A program made the position numbers and the translations under genes. A stretch of DNA of 64,000 nt from an uncultured Burkholderiales bacterium (lineage in GTDB: Bacteria > Pseudomonadota > Gammaproteobacteria > Burkholderiales > Burkholderiaceae_C): positions 24,337 through 88,336 of the forward strand of contig CAILYC010000039.1 in NCBI GenBank assembly GCA_903838355.1, read 5' to 3'. How positions within the stretch are numbered: position 1 is the first letter of the stretch; each line of letters begins with the position of its first letter. Below are positions 56,867 to 64,000 of the stretch, one piece after another. Below the pieces are notes generated by a model. It was not told the DNA's origin, did not search any database, and worked only from the letters and a program-made list of their open reading frames with translations.

Positions 56867-59116
56867 ATGAGCACCGATCACGAAACGCAAATTGAAGTCG
56901 AGGGCGACCTCGGTGTGTTGTTGCGTGCGCAAGATTTTGCCAGACCCTTGATCTCGGGTGAGACGCTCTCGAGTGGTGAGAATACCTGGGATCATGCGCA
57001 GGCAGTGTCCGAGTTGGTGGCCTCCTTGGGTGGTGCCGTGTCTTTGCAAGCGGCGTCTTATTTGGTCTATGCCTGTGAGCATTTGAACAAGCCCCAGGAG
57101 GTGATCACCAAGGCCTTTGGCGCGACCTTTGCCGTCTTGGCCATGGAGACCACCAAGCTTGTTCAACTGCAAAAGCAGTCGCGTGCACAAACGACTTTGC
57201 TGTCGAGTTCGAATAAAGCCACGCCAACGGCAGTGGGCAGTGGTTCCTACAGTTTACCCAATCAGACCGAGGCCGTGCGCCGCATGCTGATGGCGTTTTC
57301 CAAAGACTTGCGAGTCATTTTGCTCAGGCTGTCTTCGCGATTGCAAACCTTGCGGTTTTGCGCAGCCACCACCAAAACCTGTGACCCCAGTTTGGCCCAA
57401 GAGACCTTGAGCGTGTTCGCTCCCTTGGCCAACCGACTCGGGATTTGGCAAATCAAGTGGGAGCTCGAAGACTTGGCGTTTCGGTTTTTGGAGCCGATCA
57501 CCTATAAAGAAGTGGCCACTTGGTTGGATGAAAAACGCGTGGAGCGTGAAGTTTACATCGAGAAACTGCAAGCAACACTCCAAGATGAACTCAAAAGCCA
57601 AGGCATCCACGCCCAGGTGCAAGGACGACCCAAACACATCTACAGCATTGTTAAAAAAATGCGCGGCAAGTCTTTGGGGTTCGACCGAATTTTTGATGTC
57701 CGAGCCCTCAGAATTGTGGTGCCCAGTGTGGAGGACTGTTACGCCGCACTCGACTGGGTCAATCAACATTTCGAGCCCATCGCCCAGGAGTTTGACGACT
57801 ACATTGCAAGACCCAAACAAAACGGCTACCAGTCGCTGCACAGCGTGGTGAGAGACCACAGCCAGCGACCCATTGAGATCCAGATTAGAACCCAGGCCAT
57901 GCACGAGCATGCCGAGTTTGGGGTGGCCGCGCATTGGGCCTACAAGGAGGCTGGCGTCAAGGGCTACCAAGGGGTGAGTGCGTCCTCTTCCTATGACGCC
58001 AAAATTGCGGTGCTCAGACAACTTCTGGCTTGGGAGCGTGAGTTGGTGGATCCTGAGGGCCAAGGCAACAGATCCTCAACCTTGCCGGGTGCAACCTCGA
58101 ACAAAGCCGAGGGCCCAGCGCTAGACGATCGCATTTATGTGCTCTCACCCGCTGCAGCCATTGTCGAGTTGCCCCAAGGCTCCACGGCGGTGGATTTTGC
58201 TTACACCATTCACACCAACTTGGGGCACCGCTGCCGAGGCGCGCGATTGGATGGGGCCATGGTGCCTCTCAACACGCCACTGAAGAATGGGCAAACCGTT
58301 GAAGTGGTGACTGTCAAAGAAGGTGGCCCCTCTCGGGATTGGCTCAACCCAGAGCTCGGGTTTTTAGCCTCTCCCAGGGCCAAATCCAAGGTCAGGGCCT
58401 GGTTCAATGCCCAAGTGATGGAGGAGACCATTCAGCGTGGTCGCGAAGCGGTGGAAAAACTGCTCCAGCGCGAAGGCAAAACAGCCATGAATTTGGAGAG
58501 TTTGGCCTCCCAATTGGGCTTCAAGTCTTCAGACCAATTGTTTGAGGGGGTGGGCAAGGATGAATTTTCTCTTAAAAACATCGAGCAAATTATCCATCCA
58601 GTGGCGCCGATGCCGGCTCTTGATGAAGTCTCCAAGCTTAAAAAACGCTCCAAAGCCGATGAGCAAACCGGCAAAGGCGCATTGCTTGTGGTTGGGATGG
58701 ATTCACTGCTCACGCAACTCGCGCGCTGCTGCAAGCCCGCTCCACCAGACGCCATCCAAGGTTTTGTGACGAGGGGCAAGGGCGTGAGCATTCACCGGCA
58801 AAACTGTCCTAATTTCAAACAGTTGCTCTTCAAAGACGCTGACCGCGTCATTCAAGTGCAGTGGGGCAAAGCGCAAACGCAGGCGTTTTATCCGGTCGAT
58901 GTTGCGCTCGAGGCCTTTGATCGCCAAGGTCTTCTTCGAGACATTTCAGAAGTGTTTGCCAAAGAACGCATGAACGTCGTGGGGGTGCAAACGCAGACGA
59001 TCAAGGGGGTGGCCTGGATGACCTTTACCGTCGAAGTTCAAGACTCCTCCAAAGTCGAGAAGGTGTTGGGCATCGTGAGAGAGGTCAAAGGGGTGAGGGC
59101 GGTGAGGAGGCGCTAA
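56867..59116 (+). CDS. relA: (p)ppGpp synthetase RelA
   Basis: A 749-residue RelA/SpoT-homolog. The N-terminal hydrolase-type region lacks HDxxED (the corresponding stretch reads SYLVYACEHL), so it is a synthetase only. The synthetase domain has RPKHIYSIVKKM near 253, the EFDD motif of RelA in QEFDDYIARPKQNGYQSLH near 303, and IQIRTQAMHEHAEFGVAAHW near 342. Then TGS, the helical/zinc-finger-like region with ARCCKP, and a C-terminal ACT domain. It responds to starved ribosomes. Ends 148 bp before tRNA-Val. Confidence 0.94.
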   Translation: MSTDHETQIEVEGDLGVLLRAQDFARPLISGETLSSGENTWDHAQAVSELVASLGGAVSLQAASYLVYACEHLNKPQEVITKAFGATFAVLAMETTKLVQLQKQSRAQTTLLSSSNKATPTAVGSGSYSLPNQTEAVRRMLMAFSKDLRVILLRLSSRLQTLRFCAATTKTCDPSLAQETLSVFAPLANRLGIWQIKWELEDLAFRFLEPITYKEVATWLDEKRVEREVYIEKLQATLQDELKSQGIHAQVQGRPKHIYSIVKKMRGKSLGFDRIFDVRALRIVVPSVEDCYAALDWVNQHFEPIAQEFDDYIARPKQNGYQSLHSVVRDHSQRPIEIQIRTQAMHEHAEFGVAAHWAYKEAGVKGYQGVSASSSYDAKIAVLRQLLAWERELVDPEGQGNRSSTLPGATSNKAEGPALDDRIYVLSPAAAIVELPQGSTAVDFAYTIHTNLGHRCRGARLDGAMVPLNTPLKNGQTVEVVTVKEGGPSRDWLNPELGFLASPRAKSKVRAWFNAQVMEETIQRGREAVEKLLQREGKTAMNLESLASQLGFKSSDQLFEGVGKDEFSLKNIEQIIHPVAPMPALDEVSKLKKRSKADEQTGKGALLVVGMDSLLTQLARCCKPAPPDAIQGFVTRGKGVSIHRQNCPNFKQLLFKDADRVIQVQWGKAQTQAFYPVDVALEAFDRQGLLRDISEVFAKERMNVVGVQTQTIKGVAWMTFTVEVQDSSKVEKVLGIVREVKGVRAVRRR

Positions 59117-59263
59117 TTGAGCAGGATTGTGGGTTGCTCAATTGCGCAGGGTCTTAGGAGTGAAGAGTTGGGGCGAATTTGGAGCCAACGGGCGAAAGAG
59201 CGCTCAATTGGAGTTATAATGCTCAGTTGACATTGTTTATACCCTAAGTCAATTAATAAATAT

Positions 59264-59340
59264 AGGCGATTAGCTCAGTTGGTTAGAGCGCTTCCTTGAC
59301 ATGGAAGAGGTCGTTGGTTCGAATCCAATATCGCCTACCA
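59264..59340 (+). tRNA. tRNA-Val (GAC)
   Basis: A complete cloverleaf with encoded CCA. Acceptor AGGCGAT/ATCGCCT closes the molecule; anticodon stem CTTCC/GGAAG encloses loop TTGACAT with anticodon GAC; T loop TTCGAAT. A TATAAT at 59215-59220 is a plausible -10. A degenerate copy is at about 60211-60298. Confidence 0.97.
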
Positions 59341-59378
59341 ATAAGTTTCCAATTTGGTTTGAATTCAACACGATTCTT

Positions 59379-59780
59379 TTACTTAAAGGGATTGGTTGGA
59401 CTGACTTTAAATCGTTGAAAATCCTCAGCGTTTCTTGTAACCGTTGTTAAATGATTTGAAATTGCAATTGCTGCAATCACAGCATCTTCATTAACGGCAT
59501 ATGATTTTTTTGATATTAACTTGCCCCAGATCCTCAATGCAAGAGTATCCACGCAAAGAATATTAAAATTGTTGATCCATTGATCTAATCCACTTTCAAT
59601 TTGATTTGCCTTTAATGGGTCTTGGTCTTTGGTTGTTTCAATTCCAGACTGGATTTCCCTTGCTGTAACTGCAAAGAGAAATAATGCAGAATCATTGACC
59701 TTGTAAATCCATTCGACAACTGATGCGTGGGGTTTTGGTTTTCACAATTCGGAAATGACATTTGTCACAAGAAGGTATAT
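59379..59780 (-). pseudogene. VapC/FitB-like PIN-domain toxin pseudogene
   Basis: Reading the minus strand in one frame for 134 codons gives a recognisable PIN ribonuclease: YLLVTNVISEL, then TGA, then KPKPHASVVEWIY and so on to EDAVIAAIAI and TVTRNAEDFQRF, ending NPF. In functional homologues the start is like YLLDTNVISE; here the catalytic first Asp is Val, the start codon appears to be ATA and an in-frame TGA stands where Arg is usual. The gene is therefore dead by at least two changes, though the frame is otherwise intact, suggesting recent decay. Confidence 0.75.
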
Positions 59781-59906
59781 TTATATTACTTTGTGATCGA
59801 TTTGCGATGATTCCGAGGTTTTTTTGATGACCAATTCAAATCGATTGTTTTCAGGCACTAAAAAAGATTTGACAGAAGATTTTTTGAGTTTTGAAGTTCT
59901 CGCCAT
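59781..59906 (-). CDS. Possible antitoxin-position small ORF beside the PIN pseudogene
   Basis: A 41-residue frame starting MARTSKLKK whose TAA immediately precedes the ATA codon that appears to be the toxin start. Position and size fit an antitoxin, but it has no recognised DNA-binding or neutralising domain and may itself be a remnant. Confidence 0.3.
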   Translation of the reverse strand: MARTSKLKKSSVKSFLVPENNRFELVIKKTSESSQIDHKVI

Positions 59907-60142
59907 TTGTTGATGGGGACCAAAACTGCCTCCTCGAGTCATCGTCTGGTGACTATTTGAGGGCCTAAATTAACGCAGGTATGGAGTAACGCGCTAAACC
60001 TGGCCTTTGCGTCTTGAACTGGCCAATGATTATTCGTGATCGAGTCCTTTGTATGGTTACTTGACGAGTCATGTGACTATAAAAGTTGTTTTTATTTTTT
60101 ACAAAGAAAAGGCGTTTGTTGGCAATTTATTTGTTTGTTTTA

Positions 60143-60202
<60 letters not shown>

Positions 60203-60210
60203 GTGTCATC

Positions 60211-60298
60211 GGGCTATACTCTCAATTGATCGGATTATCACGGCTATAAGTATATTTGCATGCACGAGGTCGTTGGCTCTAGCCCAATATCGCCTAAC
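60211..60298 (+). pseudogene. Degenerate tRNA-Val copy
   Basis: The 3' part GAGGTCGTTGG...CCAATATCGCCTA (60266-60296) matches the tRNA-Val(GAC) 3' part (59307-59337) at 27 of 31 positions. The 5' part starting at 60211 keeps GGC, CTCA, TTG and other bases of the D-arm side (16 of 24). The middle, around the anticodon, is longer and no longer folds. The anticodon loop region reads TTTGCAT. This is a decayed duplicate of the tRNA gene. Confidence 0.75.
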
Positions 60299-60530
60299 AA
60301 AACATTTGGGTCTTACTCAAGTCATTCGCGCAATCAGTTTGAAATCAAGGCTGAAGATCAATGGACTAGCCAAAATAAGTGGTCTCGCCTACAGATGCCG
60401 TGTCAATGCACATTTTTCAATGTCAATAATATAGGGGTTAACATAGGCTTGACGTGCAATGCCAAAGCAACACAATGTACTTTTTTCAGTACTCGTATCT
60501 GAATGGAAACATCAGGTTCAAGGAGTGGTT

Positions 60531-61193
60531 GTGAATTCAAAAAATCGCCAAGATACTTCTTTGGGTGCGCCTCTTGCGCCTGAGGGGCAGATGACGGATG
60601 CTGCGCCCAGGGTCAAACCGTCTGTTCGCACGACCAAAGGGGTGAGCGCCTCTCCTGACGAGGCTAAGAACCACCGCAGGGTGATCAAAAAATATCCCAA
60701 TCGTCGCCTATACGATACATCGACCTCAAGCTACATTACCTTGACGGAGGTCAGAGACTTGGTCATGCAGAGCGTGAGTTTTACCGTTCTCGACGCCAAA
60801 ACTCAGAAAGATTTGACCCGTGCCGTCTTGCTCCAAGTCATTTTGGAAGAGGAGTCTACTGGGGCGCCCATGTTCAGTGCCAAGGTGTTGGAGAACATGA
60901 TTCGTTTTTATGGCCACACTTTGCAAACCTTCATGGGCAATTATTTGGAGCAAAACATCCAGTCTTTTGTTGATTTGCAACTGAAGATTACGGAAAACTC
61001 CAAGTCGATCTCGCCTGAACTTTGGGGGCAAGTCATGAACCTTCAAACGCCCATGCTTCTGGGCATGATGGGCAGTTACACCGAAGAGTCAAATCAAATA
61101 TTCCAAAAAATGCAGAACCAGCTGCAAACGCAACTCAAAGATCAAACTGAAAAAATGATCGAGGCCTTCAAAGTTAAGCCCTCGCCAAAGTGA
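60531..61193 (+). CDS. phaR: Polyhydroxyalkanoate synthesis repressor PhaR
   Basis: A 220-residue PhaR. The conserved DNA-binding head RVIKKYPNRRLYDT lies near residue 53 of the GTG-started protein, followed by the PHB-accumulation-regulatory domain (LVMQSVSFTVLDAKTQKDL) and C-terminal helices rich in Gln. A strong AAGGAG (60520-60525) 5 bases before GTG 60531 decides this start over the ATG at 60459. The head before the DNA-binding domain is a longer, low-conservation stretch than in many homologues. It represses phasin and related genes until PHB granules titrate it. Confidence 0.93.
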   Translation: MNSKNRQDTSLGAPLAPEGQMTDAAPRVKPSVRTTKGVSASPDEAKNHRRVIKKYPNRRLYDTSTSSYITLTEVRDLVMQSVSFTVLDAKTQKDLTRAVLLQVILEEESTGAPMFSAKVLENMIRFYGHTLQTFMGNYLEQNIQSFVDLQLKITENSKSISPELWGQVMNLQTPMLLGMMGSYTEESNQIFQKMQNQLQTQLKDQTEKMIEAFKVKPSPK

Positions 61194-61288
61194 TTTGTTG
61201 TTGGGTTAAAACCAAGAAATGAGTCATAGACCCTCATGCAAACAGGGTTTTATGTGGAATCCAAAATGAGGGTTCGTCGCTTTCTTTT

Positions 61289-61337
61289 GGCCACAAGATG
61301 ATGGCGCCACAAGGCTACAAGGCCACAAGGCTCAAAA
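61289..61337. repeat. Short direct repeats upstream of rimO
   Basis: Several near copies of GGC(C/G/T)ACAA in a row (GGCCACAAG, GGCGCCACAA, GGCTACAA, GGCCACAA) between phaR and rimO. No gene lies in this gap; no function is evident. Confidence 0.6.
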
Positions 61338-61410
61338 CAGCGTTGGATATTCTTGGCCCTAGACTGTTTGGGCTGCCCAATGCAGAGCATTTAAAGCGAC
61401 AATAGGAGCC

Positions 61411-62805
61411 ATGACAGAAGCACTCACCACATTTCAAGCCGCCAAAAAAATTGGTTTTGTAAGCTTGGGTTGCCCCAAGGCCTTGACCGACTCTGAGTTG
61501 ATCCTCACACGCCTCAATGCCCAGGGCTACGAGACCAGCAAGACTTTTGAGGGGGCCGACTTGGTGATCGTCAACACCTGCGGCTTTATAGATGATGCGG
61601 TCAAGGAAAGCCTAGACGCCATCTCCCAAGCCCTAACGGAAAACGGTCGTGTCATCGTGACCGGTTGCCTCGGTGCAAAGTCAGACGATGATGGTCAAAA
61701 TTTGGTGCTTAAAACCCACCCCAAAGTGTTGGCGGTGACAGGGCCTCATGCCACCGACGAAGTGATGTCAAGGGTGCAGGAACACTTACCTCAAGTCTCA
61801 CAGCCCTTTTTGGATTTGACTCCCCAGACGGTGTCCCCGGCGGGCATCAAATTGACCCCAAAACATTACGCCTACCTGAAGATTTCAGAAGGCTGCAATC
61901 ACCGTTGTACCTTTTGCATCATCCCGTCCATGCGTGGTGACTTGGTGTCTCGCCCCATTGGGGATGTCTTGAGCGAAGCACAGGTCCTTTTTGAGCAAGG
62001 TGTGAAGGAGTTGCTGATAATCAGTCAAGACACCTCCGCCTATGGGGTGGATTTGAAATACCAAACTGGATTTTGGCAAGGCCGTCCGATCAAAACCAAA
62101 ACCTTGGAGTTGGTGAGAGAGTTGTCGGTGTTGGCCACGGCCCATGGCGCTTGGGTGCGTTTGCACTACGTCTATCCCTATCCCAGTGTTGATGATTTAA
62201 TGCCCTTGATGAGCACGGGTGCGGTCCTCCCTTATTTGGATGTTCCGCTTCAGCACAGTCACCCCGATGTATTGGCGCGCATGAAGCGCCCGGCCAATGG
62301 TGAAAAAAACTTGGAGCGTATTTTGGCTTGGAGGAGAGAGTGTCCGCAATTGGTGATCCGCAGCACGTTCATCGCGGGTTTCCCTGGTGAGACTGAATCT
62401 GAGTTTCAACATTTGCTCGATTTTGTGAAGGAGGCTCAAATTGATCGCGCGGGCTGCTTTGCCTACAGTCCAGTCAAAGGGGCCTTGGCCAATGAAATTT
62501 CGGGCATGCTCAGTCAAGAAGTTCGTGAGGAGCGTCAAGCACGGTTTATGAAGGTGCAAGAAGAAGTCTCCATTCAAAAATTGCGGACTCGCATTGGGCA
62601 AACGATGCAAATTTTGATTGATCATGCGCCAGCGGGCGGGAAAAAAGGTGGCGTTGGCCGAAGTTATGCAGATGCCCCCGAAATTGACGGCGTCGTTCAT
62701 TTGCTGCCGCCCAAGCGATTGAGCCAACGCTTGAAGGTGGGCAGTTTTGTGAAAGCCTTGGTGATCGATACCCAAGGTCACGATTTAATGGCACAGCCGA
62801 TTTAA
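61411..62805 (+). CDS. rimO: Ribosomal protein S12 methylthiotransferase RimO
   Basis: A 464-residue radical-SAM enzyme that methylthiolates Asp88 of ribosomal protein S12. The N-terminal methylthiotransferase domain shows [19 protein letters not shown] and GCLGAKSDD cysteines; the radical-SAM cluster motif CNHRCTFC is near residue 163; a C-terminal TRAM domain follows. AGGAG lies 3-4 bases before the ATG. Confidence 0.96.
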   Translation: MTEALTTFQAAKKIGFVSLGCPKALTDSELILTRLNAQGYETSKTFEGADLVIVNTCGFIDDAVKESLDAISQALTENGRVIVTGCLGAKSDDDGQNLVLKTHPKVLAVTGPHATDEVMSRVQEHLPQVSQPFLDLTPQTVSPAGIKLTPKHYAYLKISEGCNHRCTFCIIPSMRGDLVSRPIGDVLSEAQVLFEQGVKELLIISQDTSAYGVDLKYQTGFWQGRPIKTKTLELVRELSVLATAHGAWVRLHYVYPYPSVDDLMPLMSTGAVLPYLDVPLQHSHPDVLARMKRPANGEKNLERILAWRRECPQLVIRSTFIAGFPGETESEFQHLLDFVKEAQIDRAGCFAYSPVKGALANEISGMLSQEVREERQARFMKVQEEVSIQKLRTRIGQTMQILIDHAPAGGKKGGVGRSYADAPEIDGVVHLLPPKRLSQRLKVGSFVKALVIDTQGHDLMAQPI

Positions 62806-63484
62806 TCTTGGCGCTTTAATCGCGGTTTGTGTCAGCAAGTTCCACGATGGATTGCCAAGCCATCTTGCTTGACTGGCTCTTTGACAAGAACTGCAAGTGG
62901 AGAGGTGTGTCCAAATCAAATGGGTGCCTCAAAAATAATGTCGCTTTTCTCAAACCCCTACAAGTTTTCTTTGCAATGTTTAAAATCAAATTGTAATTTT
63001 TCGCTGGCATAGATGAGCAATCGATTTAGAAATCGCTCAAACGCTCTCCTTTGATCGCAGTTAAGCCTTGAGGGCTCGTGACCCCAAGTCGTGTTACTTT
63101 TCATAAAGTGAATCAGGCCATATTGCAGGTCGACCTCACTCCCATTGATGGAGCTCGAGTAGGTCAAAATTCCAATCATCTGTTGCTCCACATGTTTAAC
63201 AATGGACAAAGAAAGAGGGATAAATGATTGTCATTTGTGCTCATGCAGTCGAGAGGTAAATCCGAAATCTCTTGTCCACGCAGCTCTAGCGATGCTGTCC
63301 ATAGCGACCGTGCGACTGGTATGGGCTTGAATCATCTTGGTGAAATCTTTGCTTCTTGGTTTTGATAAGTCTCGTCAATATAAATGCCCCATAAAAATAA
63401 TAATATTGTTCAATGATTAATTAACGGCAGTAGTGTCTCAACGTTTTTCAGAGGAGAGGGTGCTGGAATTGCTCTGAAATTGCA
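62806..63484. other. Intergenic region between rimO and the transposase remnant
   Basis: No recognised gene. An 83-codon minus-strand frame at 62958-63209 (starting from TTG, ending KHCKENL) has a natural-looking composition but no family match that I know and no ribosome site, so it is only a possible small protein. The rest is AT-rich with no clear hairpin terminator. Confidence 0.3.
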
Positions 63485-64000
63485 TCAAATTTCTTGATTC
63501 GTCAATGCTGCTTGATCCATTTGAAGAACCATTTCACTTGTCATCTTTGGCAGTAGAGGTCTGCAATGAGCTCGGGCTTGAGTGTCATGTTGTTGGTTAA
63601 GAAGCTGAGTCTTTTCCCTTTGTCGTCTTTGGCAGTGACGCACCCGATGGTGTCGGGATAATGTTTTTTCGCAATGTACAAAGGCAGAACTCCAAGTTGA
63701 TCGCTGATGACATTGGTGTTCTCTCTGTCCACTGGTTGCGAGTATCTGCGTTGAAATTTGGTATTGATTGTTCCTGATTACAATTAATGCTTGGGATTGA
63801 TGAATCTTGTAAAGCCTTGCAAAATCCAAGTACCCGCGGTCCATCAAATAAAAGGCGCGAGCCTCGATGATGAGCTGATCCAGGATGTTGACTTCGTGGG
63901 TCTTCCCGTCTGTAATGTGAATGAAACTGGGTATGTTTCCATGCAAATCCAAGAGGGTGTGCATCTTCACCGCAGCCTTGGTTGTGCGAAACGGAGCCCA
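63485..64000 (-). pseudogene. IS4-type transposase remnant, frameshifted and cut by the window edge
   Basis: On the minus strand the reading begins beyond the window and gives FRTTKAAVKMHTLLDLHGNIPS, FIHITDGKTHEVNILDQL and FYLMDRGYLDFARLYKIH, typical of DDE transposases of the IS4 group. Near 63730 the reading shifts to another frame (DRENTNVISDQL, YPDTIGCVTAKDDKGKRL, LTNNMTLKPELIADLYCQR) and then stops, while the first frame resumes with QMDQAALTNQEI. The 3' end of the gene appears lost. Terminal inverted repeats are not visible within the window. Confidence 0.8.

Overview
The window reads as a chromosomal segment of a betaproteobacterium, most likely order Burkholderiales and close to Comamonadaceae (inference). 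The signs are an EF-P with Arg32 beside an EarP rhamnosyltransferase gene, several Bug/TctC-type solute receptors, a protocatechuate 4,5-cleavage cluster in the order of the Comamonas pmdEFDABC genes, polyhydroxybutyrate genes (phaR, phasin, 3-hydroxybutyrate dehydrogenase), and a sigma-70 with a long Lys/Ala/Pro-rich N-terminus. No rRNA, CRISPR array or intact mobile element is present.

Layout. 1-7930: a loose catabolic group: a beta-hydroxyacid dehydrogenase, a LivK-type binding protein, an HpcH/HpaI aldolase, a LigI-like amidohydrolase, two Bug receptors and an M24 peptidase-like enzyme, with a possible aldolase remnant near 2355-2501. 8074-12098: the grpE-dnaK-dnaJ chaperone operon on the minus strand, with a sigma-32-like promoter and an intrinsic terminator. 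12510-13634: a MetE-like methyltransferase. 13868-18320: a LivHMGF importer, preceded by a possible coupled leader peptide and followed by a Bug receptor. 18522-23717: six pmd/lig genes that take protocatechuate through 4,5-ring cleavage to pyruvate and oxaloacetate, then an aldo/keto reductase.

24857-31217 looks like an oxygen-responsive segment: a universal stress protein and two divergent hemerythrin-like genes, each control region carrying a near-consensus FNR/Anr box. One hemerythrin gene heads a run containing a six-cysteine exported protein of unknown function and a three-part ABC exporter. 31261-36049 holds rpoD and dnaG. 36241-47438 is mostly housekeeping: patatin-like lipoprotein, phasin, HDAC-like deacetylase, pncB, hydroxyacid dehydrogenase, rmuC, MFS transporter, LOG protein, efp and earP. 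47601-59116 holds uvrC, serB, mfd, ispD, ispF, 3-hydroxybutyrate dehydrogenase and relA.

59264-60530 is a small decayed region: an intact tRNA-Val(GAC), a nonsense-mutated PIN-domain (VapC-like) toxin gene with a small ORF in the antitoxin position, a compound tetranucleotide microsatellite and a degenerate second tRNA-Val copy. phaR and rimO follow, and the window ends inside a frameshifted IS4-type transposase. Short tandem repeats of about 9-12 bp recur between genes and inside uvrC and earP.

The best candidates for something undescribed are the FNR-boxed hemerythrin/Cys-rich/ABC-exporter group, the LivHMGF-plus-Bug arrangement next to the protocatechuate genes, and the decayed toxin region bracketed by tRNA-Val and its pseudogene.
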